NCBI GenBank assembly: GCA_023150835.1
Contig: JAKLKB010000043.1
Location: forward strand, 9,422 to 73,421
Reading direction: 5' to 3'
Length of the DNA stretch: 64,000 bases
DNA from: Myxococcota bacterium
GTDB taxonomy: Bacteria; Myxococcota_C; UBA6777
The notes under the pieces were generated by a model. It did not search any database and was not told the DNA's origin. It saw only the letters and a program-made list of their open reading frames with translations. A program made the position numbers and the translations under genes. Positions 37,301 through 45,396 of this stretch are shown here, one piece after another. Positions within the stretch are counted from its first letter, which is position 1. Each line of letters begins with the position of its first letter.

Positions 37301-40003
37301 GACGCGGGCGACTTGTTCGAGGGTAGCGCGCAGATCGTCGTGTGGGCCGTCCCATTGTGCGCCTGCGGAGTAAAGGTCGATGGCAAGGCGCAAAAGCGAG
37401 GAACACAAGCGATGCCGCAAGGCGCTGTGGGTGTGTGCGATGGCAAGACGCCAGAGGGCTTCGCGCAAGGCTTCGGAGGGTTCGAGCTGATGCACGCCAT
37501 ACCAGCGCAGGGCGCGCTGTAGCAAGGGCCGAAAGATCTCTTGTGCGCCTTGTGGGCCTTCGTGGTGACGGCGGCAATAGTCGTAGAAGTCGAGTTCTGC
37601 GCTCAAGGCAGCGGCTTCGTGGGCGAGCGGAAGCAGGTTGCGATCAAACAACGACTCGCTCTCTGCAAAAGCCGCCAACAAGCGCAGCAACGGAAGCCAG
37701 CGCGTAGGAAAATGCAAGCCACCAAAGTCCACATCATCGCGCAGCAAGCGTTCAAGCGACTGCGCGTACATCGGTGGGACATCAAAGCCCAACATCACCG
37801 ACTCGGCAAGATGCGTCAAAGAGTCCATCACCTCGGCAGCCTCGACCTCGCCCAAGGCATCAAGGTAAGAAGGATCAGGGAAGCCATCGGCATCAAAGAG
37901 CGCTTGCCAAGGTTGTCTCGGCGGGATCATCCATCCTGCCCCGCTGTGGCTTGGTGCGGAGACGACGGCTTCTTGTGCGGAAGGTTCGATCACCAGAAGC
38001 GACTGCCCAGCATGGACTTGTTGGTTAGGTCGGCAGAGGATAGAGCGCACGACGCCCGATTCTTGGGCATAAACGGGCATCTCCATTTTCATAGCTTCCA
38101 AGATGCACAACAGATCGCCAACTTGGACGTTCTGGCCTTCTTCGACAGCGATATGCACGACGAGCGCGGGCGAAGGGGCTTTGACCGTACCGCTTTGCAA
38201 GCGCTCCATCGCGTGCATGTGTCCGTCGACTTCGACCATCATCCCGGAACGACCGTTGGCGTACAACACATCGTGACTGGCATCGCCAACGTACAAGATC
38301 GATGTGTGCGGTCCAGTCTCTTCGATCTTGACCGACCACAGGGCATCTTGGCTCATCCCGACCAAGTATCGTCCCTGTCCCAGAGCATAGACATCCAAGG
38401 TATAGGACTTTCCGCGCAGGCGAAGACCGATGCTACGCCCCAAAGGTTCGGGGAGCTTTTGCGGGATGCCGTTTTGAACCTGTGCGAAAAACATCTGTTC
38501 TTGGGCGTATTCTTGGACTTTGAACTCGATCACAGCCCCGACGATCAGGGCTTCGAGGGCGTGAGCGGGGGTGGCGATGGTTCCGCCTTGTGCCATGACG
38601 CGATCCAACCAGCCTGTATCGGCGCTTGCTTCGATCACTTGGGGGTGTTGCAAGAGTGCCAGTAAAAAGGCTTTGTTGGTGGCTCCGTCTTCGACGACGA
38701 TCTGCATCTCCGCCAATGCCCGAAGCAATCGGGCTCGTGCTTGTTCGCGGGTTTGGCCCCATGCCATGACTTTCGCGATCATCGAATCAAAAGCCGCAGG
38801 GATGGTCATGCCTTCTCGGATACCGCTATCGACGCGAACGCCCGGACCTGCGGGCGGTTGAAACAAGCGCACGCGGCCCGGACTAGGCAAAAAGCCGCGT
38901 TCGGGATCTTCGGCATTGAGACGGACTTCGATGGCGTGCCCGCGCCCCCCTGCGATCGGGCGTTCCCACGCCAACCCGCGTGCGATATCGATCTGCGCCT
39001 TCACCAGATCGCAACCTGCGACCAGTTCGGTGATCGTGTGTTCGACTTGGAGGCGCGAGTTGACTTCCAAAAAGGAGGCGATCTGTGTGGTGGGGTTGTA
39101 CAAAAACTCTGCCGTCCCAACGCCCCGATAGCCCGCCATCTTGGCGAGCCGACAAGAGGACTCGCACAACAAAGACTCGATCTCAGGCGGCAAGATCGGG
39201 CAAGGAGATTCTTCGATGATCTTTTGGTGGCGGCGTTGGATGCTACAATCGCGCACCCCCAAGGCCACCACATCGCCCGCAGCATCGGCCACAAGCTGCA
39301 CCTCGACATGCCGCGCCCCTTCGACACACGCTTCAAAAAACACCCCTCCTGCCCCAAAAGATCGCGCAGCTTCTTGTTGGACCGCACGCAAGGCCCCCAG
39401 CAGATCCGCCACCCGATCCACCCGCCGGATTCCTCGACCTCCCCCCCCCGCCGAAGCCTTGACCATCAACGGAAACCCCACACTTTCCGCCATCTCCAAC
39501 GACTTCGATTCGGACTGCCCCTCTTCGATCAGGCACCACGCAGCCAGCGGAACCTCGCAAGCCTCGGCCAGTCGCTTCGCTTCGATCTTGTCCCCAAGCC
39601 GCACCATCGCCTCCGAAGACGGACCCAAAAACAAGATCCCTGCTCGCTCTAATTTTTCCACAAATGCCGCATCTTCGGAAACGAAGCCCCATCCCGGCCA
39701 CACCGCATCGCAGCCCGTGTCTCGCAAGATCCCCATGATCCGATCATGGGCGCAATACACACTCTTCATCCCACCCAAACCATCCGAAACCAAGGGATGA
39801 CCCAAAGCCACCGTATGATCGGCCAAACGCACAAAGGGAGCTTCTTGATCGGGTTCGGTGTACAACGCGACCACTTCGATCTGTGTACGGCGCTCGATAT
39901 TGTACTCCCGCAAGGCGCGCAAAAACCGCATCGCGGCTTCCCCGCGATTTAATAACGCGATGCGTTTGATCTCCAACAGACTCGGTGGCTTCTCGGCTTT
40001 CAT
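34361..40003 (-). CDS. Single-chain biotin-dependent acyl-CoA carboxylase (biotin carboxylase, biotin carrier and carboxyltransferase fused)
   Basis: ATG 40003 with GGAGAG upstream gives about 1,880 residues; an earlier in-frame start at 40102 has no good site. Residues about 10-500 are a biotin carboxylase: ALLNRGEAAMR, ATP-grasp loop KASAGGGGRG, IQRRHQK, FLEVNSRLQVEH. A biotin carrier follows with the biotinylation motif EAMKME at about residue 637. A long central region with ill-defined homology spans about 690-1,330. From about 1,360 on there is an acetyl-CoA-carboxylase-like carboxyltransferase: WIASDPTMAMGAL, GARIAMDSG, GKKALEYSGG, GRYHGGAYVVF, VIGGAPAAAVVF. The enzyme would carboxylate acetyl- or propionyl-CoA in the cytosol for fatty-acid or methylmalonyl metabolism. 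The fusion resembles eukaryotic ACC layout and the large carboxylases known from some deltaproteobacteria. Substrate is not evident. No accessory subunit is nearby. Confidence 0.88.
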   Translation of the reverse strand: MKAEKPPSLLEIKRIALLNRGEAAMRFLRALREYNIERRTQIEVVALYTEPDQEAPFVRLADHTVALGHPLVSDGLGGMKSVYCAHDRIMGILRDTGCDAVWPGWGFVSEDAAFVEKLERAGILFLGPSSEAMVRLGDKIEAKRLAEACEVPLAAWCLIEEGQSESKSLEMAESVGFPLMVKASAGGGGRGIRRVDRVADLLGALRAVQQEAARSFGAGGVFFEACVEGARHVEVQLVADAAGDVVALGVRDCSIQRRHQKIIEESPCPILPPEIESLLCESSCRLAKMAGYRGVGTAEFLYNPTTQIASFLEVNSRLQVEHTITELVAGCDLVKAQIDIARGLAWERPIAGGRGHAIEVRLNAEDPERGFLPSPGRVRLFQPPAGPGVRVDSGIREGMTIPAAFDSMIAKVMAWGQTREQARARLLRALAEMQIVVEDGATNKAFLLALLQHPQVIEASADTGWLDRVMAQGGTIATPAHALEALIVGAVIEFKVQEYAQEQMFFAQVQNGIPQKLPEPLGRSIGLRLRGKSYTLDVYALGQGRYLVGMSQDALWSVKIEETGPHTSILYVGDASHDVLYANGRSGMMVEVDGHMHAMERLQSGTVKAPSPALVVHIAVEEGQNVQVGDLLCILEAMKMEMPVYAQESGVVRSILCRPNQQVHAGQSLLVIEPSAQEAVVSAPSHSGAGWMIPPRQPWQALFDADGFPDPSYLDALGEVEAAEVMDSLTHLAESVMLGFDVPPMYAQSLERLLRDDVDFGGLHFPTRWLPLLRLLAAFAESESLFDRNLLPLAHEAAALSAELDFYDYCRRHHEGPQGAQEIFRPLLQRALRWYGVHQLEPSEALREALWRLAIAHTHSALRHRLCSSLLRLAIDLYSAGAQWDGPHDDLRATLEQVARVASERFAFVADNARQALYVLFERSQYVQRRQEIEAHLDTLFSRLRACSKGSHDEEDLSRALFASRASLFPSLLQRSIGQDELLPRLIPLLLGRLYLEQRIEVKQIQHLGPVGVARVEIAPHHERSQLGVIVCTPETLATALSAWKEYHPSLATVPLSMVEILIVGRITHGQWGNEAEALLGDAKLEQTGVLQWNLNWCDGLERVRHRTYRLHEERITEDPLLRDIHPEAASRLELWRLQEFTLERLEAPEKIYAFRATAKANPQDVRIFVLGEVRNLPSELPEDPHDEHLWEFEQIYFEALRVIREIQSRQDVRRRLHWNRILLYVRPVVRFSARDLARLSHRFEASTRGLGIEKVVIRARWADVEGEVRTRVFVIHKPGRHRLEVKEYPPSWLPIRAMKPYEIKVVSARRLGAIYPYETIRMLQGETATASAPHPDMKHGRFVEYDLDASRSRLLPVHRPYGENRSGVVVGVISHETDRYPEGMRRVWIASDPTMAMGALAEPECRRVIAALDLADELGVSVEWLPISAGARIAMDSGTENLDWTAKVLRRIVHFTQAGGHIHIIVAGVNVGAQSYWNAEATMLMHARGVLIMLPDSSMVLTGKKALEYSGGVAAEDERGIGGFERIMGPNGQAQYFAADLGEAYALLFRFYRYGYRMRNEPQIRLLPTLDPAERSIMQMPYQGSAADGFVTVGEIFQEHTNPGRKKPFAIRAVMSAVIDQDNGFLERYRNMRHADTSVVWDASIGGFPVCLVGFESRPLPRRGRIPLDGPDTWTGGTLFPQSSKKVASAINAASANRPVVVLANLSGFDGSPESLRKLQLEMGAEIGRAVVNFEGPLVFVVIGRYHGGAYVVFSKSLNPRMTALALEGTYASVIGGAPAAAVVFPHEVRKRAEADARVAAARKQLQLAPEERKPRLREELDRIIEEVLLEKQGDVAREFDQVHSVERAVRVGSLDQVIAPALLRPAVISILQRESLQP

Positions 40004-40205
40004 CGCACACTCTCCATAGGGATGGTGGGGCGGTTGGTTTGGTATGAAGTACGTTGCAGCGATCTCCATCAAGACTCGTCTGCGATCAAGCCCCCAAAAC
40101 ATGATGCCGCGCTTCCCATACGCGAAAGTCTGATCAGAATCAAGGCGACAACCTCGCCCCGCACCCCTTTGCGCGTCCCCAAAAACACTTGCAACCGACT
40201 GATGA

Positions 40206-40331
40206 GTCGGTTTTGAATTATATCGGGCTGTTGTACACGACGCGCTCGCGGCTCATCTACATCGCGATCAGTCGGTTTTGAATTATATCGAGCTGTTGTA
40301 CACGACGTGTTCGCGGCCCATCTGCATCGCA
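40206..40331. repeat. 63-bp direct duplication of the rhodanese gene 3' end
   Basis: The block from cagtcggttttgaatt to the gcccatctgcatcg region is present twice in tandem with a few differences. The copy nearer the gene is its real end; the second is non-coding and slightly diverged. Confidence 0.85.
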
Positions 40332-40606
40332 GCCAACGTTCCGCCTTCGATATTGACGCCTTCTGGATAGCCTTCAGCTTCGAGCTGCATACAAGCCAAG
40401 GCGCTCCGACGGCCAGAACGGCAGATATAAGCAATCGGCCGCCCGTCGGGTTCAAAGCGCACACCACGTTCAAGATCGGTCAAGGGTAGGTTTTCAGCGC
40501 CCTTGACATGGACTTCTTCGAATTCATCGGACTCACGCACATCAATCAATCGATAATTTTGCTGTTCACGGATCTGCGCAAACTCAACGTAATGAAGTGA
40601 TCTCAT
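40283..40606 (-). CDS. Single-domain rhodanese-like sulfurtransferase
   Basis: ATG 40606 follows AAGGAGG at 5 bases. The 107-residue protein is one rhodanese domain: RLIDVRESDEFEEVHVKGAENLPL is the standard first half (written here as a pattern across residues 19-42). The active-site loop is ICRSGRRSA with Cys at about residue 63, followed by GYPEGVNIEGGTLAA. Such domains carry a persulfide on the Cys and pass sulfur to acceptors, in the cytosol as there is no signal peptide. The end of the gene (MGREHVVYNSSI) is duplicated just downstream. It is convergent to nothing and lies after a mixed A/B repeat block, apparently monocistronic. Confidence 0.9.
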   Translation of the reverse strand: MRSLHYVEFAQIREQQNYRLIDVRESDEFEEVHVKGAENLPLTDLERGVRFEPDGRPIAYICRSGRRSALACMQLEAEGYPEGVNIEGGTLAAMQMGREHVVYNSSI

Positions 40607-40642
40607 CGAAACCTCCTTGTTTTGTTATAGGACGGATACCGT

Positions 40643-40730
40643 TGGCCAAAAAAGCCGTGTTTGCGGCACTTGGAGCGACAGGGCTGTTTGTGTCAAAAAG
40701 GCCTGTGAACCTCGGCGGGTCGGGGTCGAG
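40643..40730 (-). repeat. Dispersed repeat family A, copy 8 (truncated)
   Basis: Only the conserved tail half is present (AAAAAAGCCGTGTTTGCGG to ggcgggtcggggtc); both hairpins are lost and a B copy begins directly. Confidence 0.8.
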
Positions 40731-40733
40731 GAC

Positions 40734-40842
40734 TCATACGATATCTGAGATCATAGGAGAGTGCGTAGACGCCCTGTGTTGGGCAGCCACAGGGGGCTGC
40801 CCCTACCTCTTTACGATCAGACCACGGGCGGCTCGCGTATAA
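40734..40842 (-). repeat. Dispersed repeat family B, copy 9
   Basis: Minus-strand copy joined to the truncated A element, with GGGCAGCCCCCTGTGGCTGCCC core. The remaining 40843-41092 contains only a 22-codon ORF of doubtful reality. Confidence 0.87.
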
Positions 40843-41092
40843 GGCTCTATGGCGTGGGTCAGAGTCCCATGCTTCTGCTTGAGATGCGGCAAAGGAGCAA
40901 ATGATGCAAGACCTGCTTGGAGTGGGCTGCAAGTCAGTATCGCTTGATTTTTGTAACTTTGGTGCTTGAGCAGCAAGGTTCTTCGGGTGCGAAAGTTGAA
41001 GAAACTTAGTGATACTTACTTAGACGAGCAGACTTGGAAAGAAGGGGGTGTTGTGTTAGACAGGGGCGGCGGAAGAGAGGAGAGCAAGACGG

Positions 41093-41749
41093 ATGGAGCA
41101 GAGAGAACCAGCGCAAAGCACCCCGCAAGAAGGGAAGCGAGCACAAACACGGCGAAAACGGATCGAAGCTTTACAAGAAGCGGGATTGTCGTTGTTTTTG
41201 AGCAAAGGTATCGAAAGCGTGACGATCGACGATATCGTGCAGGGAGCGGGGGTCGCAAAAGGCAGCTTTTACCGCTATTTTCGGGACAAAGGGGATCTCG
41301 TCGAATCGCTGTTTGTGGATCTGGTGCGCCAGATGGAAGCGGTGTTCGATGCGTGCGAAGCGCATTTGGAGGCGGCCCGTTCGCCCGAGGCGTTGCGAGA
41401 GAGCTATGCGACGCTTGCGGGGGCGTTGGGACCGATGTTGTTGGAGCAGGCGGGTCGGGTGTTGCTGTATTTGCAAGAGAGCCGAGCGCCAGCGGTGGGG
41501 GCGAGAGAGAGCATCCATCGTCTGACAGCGTTGTTGAGCGAACGTGCGCTGCGCTTGACACGAGCGGCCCATGCCCAAGGCTTGATGCGGCCTTTTCCGC
41601 ACAAGATCAGTGCGTATGCAACGCTGGGGGCGATCGAGCGGCTGTTGTTTGCGTTTTTGAGCGGAGAGGATCTGGGGGATTTGTTGCAGTTGCCGGGGGA
41701 TCTGACGAGCTTGCTGTTGGATGGGTTGCGGATGCGCGTGTCCGTATGA
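41093..41749 (+). CDS. TetR-family transcriptional regulator
   Basis: The 218-residue protein starts at ATG 41093 after GAGGAGAG. Residues about 18-75 form the family's DNA-binding domain: RRKRIEALQEAGLSLFLSKG, VTIDDIVQGAGVAKGSFYRY and FRDKGDLVESL. The rest is the variable helical ligand-binding and dimer domain. TetR proteins usually repress nearby genes and release DNA on binding a small molecule. The convergent guaD-like gene ends 7 bp downstream; an evident target operon is absent, and the upstream region (40843-41092) may hold its own operator. No palindromic operator was obvious by eye. Confidence 0.9.
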   Translation: MEQREPAQSTPQEGKRAQTRRKRIEALQEAGLSLFLSKGIESVTIDDIVQGAGVAKGSFYRYFRDKGDLVESLFVDLVRQMEAVFDACEAHLEAARSPEALRESYATLAGALGPMLLEQAGRVLLYLQESRAPAVGARESIHRLTALLSERALRLTRAAHAQGLMRPFPHKISAYATLGAIERLLFAFLSGEDLGDLLQLPGDLTSLLLDGLRMRVSV

Positions 41750-41756
41750 TCTGGTT

Positions 41757-43097
41757 TTAGATCTCGTCCATCCAAGGCCAGCGGGGCATCGGATCGCGTT
41801 GAAAAGCAAGGCTCCCAGCGATGTAGGTCGCGGCGATCATCTCGTCCTCAGCGACGGTCATGGCGCGAAATAGGCGCTGATCGAGGGGTGCTTGTGCGCT
41901 ATGTTCGAGTGATCCGAGATAGGTGTGAGGCCGGGGGTGAAGAACCACCAGATCCGCCCATGCCCCCGAACCGATCCATCCCATCTCGTCCTGCATGCCC
42001 ATGACACGGGCTCCATCGCGGGTCATAGCGCGCAACAAGGCTTCGCCATCCAAAGGCAAGCGTTCGGTTTCTGCGAGGCGCATCTGTGTCAAAAAGGCAT
42101 GGCCGGCCTCACGCCACATCGAAAAAGAGACCCCCGCAGCCACGTCCGTGGCAAGGCCGACATGGACCCCTGCTTGTTGATGGCGTCGGTATGGGAAGAC
42201 ACCACTGCCCAAAAAGGCGTTGGAGCTTGGGCAATGGGCGACGTGAGCGCCGTGATCAGCCAAGCAGCGCAGTTCGTCGTCGTTGCTGTAGACAGAATGC
42301 GCAAGGACGGTGCGAGGTGTGAGTAAGCCATAGCGTGCGAAGATCCCGATGGGATGGGGAGCATCCGTCACACCTTGCATGGTTCGTTCGACTTCCATCC
42401 GCGTTTCGTTGACGTGGCTTTGTACGAACAGATCGGGCTGTTCGCGCAAGATCGCACCGCAGCGGTCGAGCATCTGGCGGGAGCATGACGGCACAAAACG
42501 CGGAGACAACGTATAACGCAAGCGATCTCGATTGTGCCACAGCGCGATCTGCTGTTCGACGCTTTTCCAAAGCACAGCGTCCTCTTGCAACAATCCTGAC
42601 GGAGAGTCCGTATCTTGTAAGGTTTCCCCCAAACAAAGCGCCATCCCCAATTGGAGCGCCAGATCAAAGAGATGCGCGTTGGCATACGCAAACTGCGATC
42701 CAAAGACAACAGCGCTGGTGGTGCCTTGGCGAAGCATCTGGCGCACAAAAACCCGCGCCACTTCTTCGGCAAAGACAGGCTCGCGCAACAAGGCTTCTTC
42801 GGGCCAGATATGACCCGACAACCACGCAAACAACTCGACAGCGGAGGTTCCCACCATCCGCGTTTGTGGGTAATGGATGTGTGTGTCCACCAGACCCGGC
42901 AAGATCATCGCGCTGTGTGGCAGGCGTTGAAAGATGGCTTGGGGATAGTGTTGTGTGGCTTGTTCTTGCGGCAAGACGTCCACGATCCGCCCCGTCGACT
43001 CATCCCAAACGACGGCGCTTTCCGTACGAGAACGCAGACGCCCCTTGTCATCGATATCCACAAGATGCCCACACAAACCACGCATTTGCTCTGTCAT
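41757..43097 (-). CDS. guaD: Guanine deaminase or closely related amidohydrolase
   Basis: ATG 43097 follows GGGAGG at 7 bases. The 446-residue product has the amidohydrolase metal site PGLVDTHIHYPQ, the guanine-deaminase-type segments QSHVNET, AHSVYSND and HCPSSNAFLGSG, and the late metal-ligand region LATDVAAG. GuaD converts guanine to xanthine and ammonia in the cytosol, linking purine salvage to degradation. The match to the GuaD branch (PQ after HIH, FLGSG loop) is good, but related atrazine chlorohydrolase-like deaminases share many motifs, so substrate is likely rather than certain. It converges with the TetR gene. Confidence 0.85.
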   Translation of the reverse strand: MTEQMRGLCGHLVDIDDKGRLRSRTESAVVWDESTGRIVDVLPQEQATQHYPQAIFQRLPHSAMILPGLVDTHIHYPQTRMVGTSAVELFAWLSGHIWPEEALLREPVFAEEVARVFVRQMLRQGTTSAVVFGSQFAYANAHLFDLALQLGMALCLGETLQDTDSPSGLLQEDAVLWKSVEQQIALWHNRDRLRYTLSPRFVPSCSRQMLDRCGAILREQPDLFVQSHVNETRMEVERTMQGVTDAPHPIGIFARYGLLTPRTVLAHSVYSNDDELRCLADHGAHVAHCPSSNAFLGSGVFPYRRHQQAGVHVGLATDVAAGVSFSMWREAGHAFLTQMRLAETERLPLDGEALLRAMTRDGARVMGMQDEMGWIGSGAWADLVVLHPRPHTYLGSLEHSAQAPLDQRLFRAMTVAEDEMIAATYIAGSLAFQRDPMPRWPWMDEI

Positions 43098-43199
43098 CAA
43101 CCAACCTCCCAAACCAACAAAGAGCGCCGCCCCCTACTGCAATCGACGGGCCGCTCCTTGCGAACGCTGTTTTTTTGTGAGACACCGCCAAGAACAGAG

Positions 43200-43291
43200 G
43201 CCGCACGATTTGCTGTAGCAGCCCTGTTTTTGGGCAGCCACACCTGTCTGCCCCGACCTCTTTCGACCGCGCAATGGACGGATCTCGTATG
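43200..43291 (-). repeat. Dispersed repeat family B, copy 10 (diverged)
   Basis: The core has GGGCAG/CTGCCC arms but the inner part reads acaggtgtgg, so the stem is shortened. It fills much of the gap between guaD and the next gene. Confidence 0.75.
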
Positions 43292-43399
43292 AGCCGATGG
43301 AGCCGAACACCTCCCGAACCTTTCGAGGCGGGGGAAGCAAGCCCCTTCGCATCGTTTGAAACTCACAGAGCAGATCGCCTGCTCCGAAACGTACAGCGC

Positions 43400-44248
43400 A
43401 TGAAACAAACTGCATTTCAAGACTCGCCTACGCTGCGAAACATACCGTCCATCGGTGTTTTTCGCGCACAACCTTCCCGTCAAAGAAGGTCGCCTCTCTT
43501 CCAACACAAGCGACTGCGTTGGCTGTGTGTTTTGGCTTGTTTTGTGTGGGGGTGTCAACCCTCTTGGAAACTGCGCAAGACGGCTCCTGAGGGCGTCTTT
43601 TCACCGCAAAGCCGATTCCAACTGGACGCGCTACGTTATAGCCCATCGCTTCGGATCGACGATATCCCTGCGGGGGACTTCTTTCGAAAACAGCGCAAGT
43701 TTCGCCGCGATCGTTGGCGGATCTTGGTGCGTTGGCTCAACTACGACTTCCAACGCGCTCTACTTCAACACAGCAAGATGCCGATCTCACCGCTTCCACT
43801 TCCTCCCGAAGCGCATCCGCCCTCTTCTGCTACGCAGACACCCCCTCACCCATTTTCATCCAAAACACCGATGCTTCCGCCTACTTCGTCGGTGCGCCCA
43901 ACGTCGCACGCACAAGCAGCGGTCACCACAGCCTCTGCCTCGCCCTCGTCCGCAGCGGTCACCTCGGCCTCTGCGCCTGCCCTGCTCTTGCGCCCTGTGG
44001 TGACGGCTTTTCGCCTCGGCCAGACCCATATCCAACTGTCCCTTCCAAGCCAGATCACGCTCCGCCTCCAAGTCCTCCAACACAACCGCGTGATCGAAGA
44101 AGCCGAGTTCAAGCATCAAAGCTCCGCAGAAATTATTGTGAACCCCGAAGTGCGCTTGCGTAAAGATGCGTACGGACTAGGGAAACTGATCGCAAGCTAC
44201 CTTGATCGGCGTATGCGCGGGCTGGGTCCCCCCGATGACGAGACTTGA
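43400..44248 (+). CDS. Putative lipoprotein with Ser/Ala/Pro-rich linker
   Basis: A frame is open from 43274; I place the start near ATG 43400, but no site has a good ribosome binding sequence, so the start is uncertain. The product has a lipoprotein-like signal after a basic stretch (KRLRWLCVLACFVWGC), with Cys in the lipobox position. Mature residues include a helical part (FRKQRKFRRDRWRILVRWLN), a Ser/Thr/Ala/Pro linker, and a final alpha/beta region (RLGQTHIQLSLPSQITLRLQ). No family was recognised. The PAP2 gene follows by about 125 bp on the same strand. Confidence 0.55.
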   Translation: MKQTAFQDSPTLRNIPSIGVFRAQPSRQRRSPLFQHKRLRWLCVLACFVWGCQPSWKLRKTAPEGVFSPQSRFQLDALRYSPSLRIDDIPAGDFFRKQRKFRRDRWRILVRWLNYDFQRALLQHSKMPISPLPLPPEAHPPSSATQTPPHPFSSKTPMLPPTSSVRPTSHAQAAVTTASASPSSAAVTSASAPALLLRPVVTAFRLGQTHIQLSLPSQITLRLQVLQHNRVIEEAEFKHQSSAEIIVNPEVRLRKDAYGLGKLIASYLDRRMRGLGPPDDET

Positions 44249-44375
44249 CGCGAACGCAGATCTAGGCGTTTCATGGAAAAAGCATCAAAAGATCGCAGCC
44301 CTGTCATCAGATCGTCACACCCCCACACGATATCTCGCTGCGTTTGTATCTTGTGCAACAAAGGAGCGTTCACGC

Positions 44376-44921
44376 ATGGCTCACCCCCCTCCCCCCCAAA
44401 GCATCGGTCTGTGGCAACGTGTTGTGTTGATGGATCGTGCGATCTTACGGCGTGTTCGCACATGGGAGCGCGATTGGGTCACTCCGTTGATGCGCCTTGC
44501 AACCCGCGCAGGCGACGCCTCCAGTTGGATCCTCCTCACGCTGCTGATCTTTGCGATGGGCGAAAACATGCGCCATTACTTTTGGTTGTTGACCTACGCC
44601 ACACTCTGTTCGACCTGCATCGCACACGCACTCAAACGGATCTTCCGCCGCAAACGCCCTTGCCTTGAGCACATCGGCGTCGAAGCATTGGTCGTCTACC
44701 CTGACCAATACTCCTTTCCCTCAGGTCACACCACCACCGCTTTTGCCGTCGCTGCGATCCTCCTTCACGAAGGCTCGTACCTTGGCGCAGGCAGCACCAT
44801 CGCCGCCCTTTGGATCGCCTCTTCGCGGATCTATCTCGGAGCCCACTATCCCCTCGATGTCTTTCTCGGCGCGGCCATCGGCTCCACCGTCGGTCTGACC
44901 CTCCGCATCCTTTTCTTTTAA
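44376..44921 (+). CDS. PAP2-family membrane phosphatase
   Basis: ATG 44376 follows AAGGAG. The 181-residue protein has the three PAP2 phosphatase signatures in order: KRIFRRKRP, PSGHT and SRIYLGAHYPLDV, together with about five membrane helices. The family removes phosphate from lipid phosphates such as phosphatidic acid, PgpB substrates or undecaprenyl pyrophosphate on the outer face of the inner membrane. Which lipid is used here cannot be told. Its small size fits the minimal PAP2 group. Confidence 0.88.
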   Translation: MAHPPPPQSIGLWQRVVLMDRAILRRVRTWERDWVTPLMRLATRAGDASSWILLTLLIFAMGENMRHYFWLLTYATLCSTCIAHALKRIFRRKRPCLEHIGVEALVVYPDQYSFPSGHTTTAFAVAAILLHEGSYLGAGSTIAALWIASSRIYLGAHYPLDVFLGAAIGSTVGLTLRILFF

Positions 44922-45033
44922 TTTTGCTCGTATCGCCCCTTCCTTCCGCCCTCTCTCAAAACAAACTCGTCAGTCGGTTTTTTACAAAGAAGGTTTCTGC
45001 GATCGGTGTTTGTGGGGTATTACCCCCCCACAA

Positions 45034-45126
45034 GATCGATGCGATCTGTTGTAGACGCCCTGTTTTTGGGCAGCCACGGGGGGCTGCCCCTACGTTTTGC
45101 GCACACACTACAGGCGGATTTCGTAT
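45034..45126 (-). repeat. Dispersed repeat family B, copy 11
   Basis: Minus-strand copy with the GGGCAGCCCCCCGTGGCTGCCC core. An adjoining segment with accccccccacaaacaccgatg recurs with the next copy, so the two arose as a larger direct duplication. Confidence 0.88.
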
Positions 45127-45141
45127 TCCCCCCCCACAAAC

Positions 45142-45231
45142 ACCGATGCGATCTGTTGTAGACGCCCTGTTTTTGGGCAGCCACGGGGGGCTGCCCCTAC
45201 GTTTTGCGCACACACTCTACGGATTTCGTAC
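45142..45231 (-). repeat. Dispersed repeat family B, copy 12
   Basis: Nearly identical to copy 11, about 108 bp away in the same orientation, indicating a recent tandem duplication. Confidence 0.88.
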
Positions 45232-45240
45232 GACGTAGTG

Positions 45241-45384
45241 GCCCAAAAAAGCCGTGTTCGCGACGCTTCAAGCGAGAGAGCCGTCTGTGTGAAAAGCTTG
45301 CGATCTTTTCGCCGATACGGGGTCAAGGGGGCCGCGCTAAGGGTGTGGGGTGTGGGGTGAAACCCCACCAAACCATTCAACTGC
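45241..45384 (-). repeat. Dispersed repeat family A, copy 9
   Basis: Minus-strand copy with GTGGGGT/ACCCCAC intact and a diverged second hairpin. With B copies 11 and 12 it forms a block between the convergent PAP2 and ABC-F genes. Confidence 0.87.
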
Positions 45385-45396
45385 GGAAGTCCTGCC

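Noticed and set aside
40901-40969. A 22-codon ORF with an AAAGGAG site upstream of the TetR gene
   Set aside because: Too short to support; the sequence has no recognisable signal and lies in a repeat-rich gap. It could be a leader peptide but nothing else suggests it.
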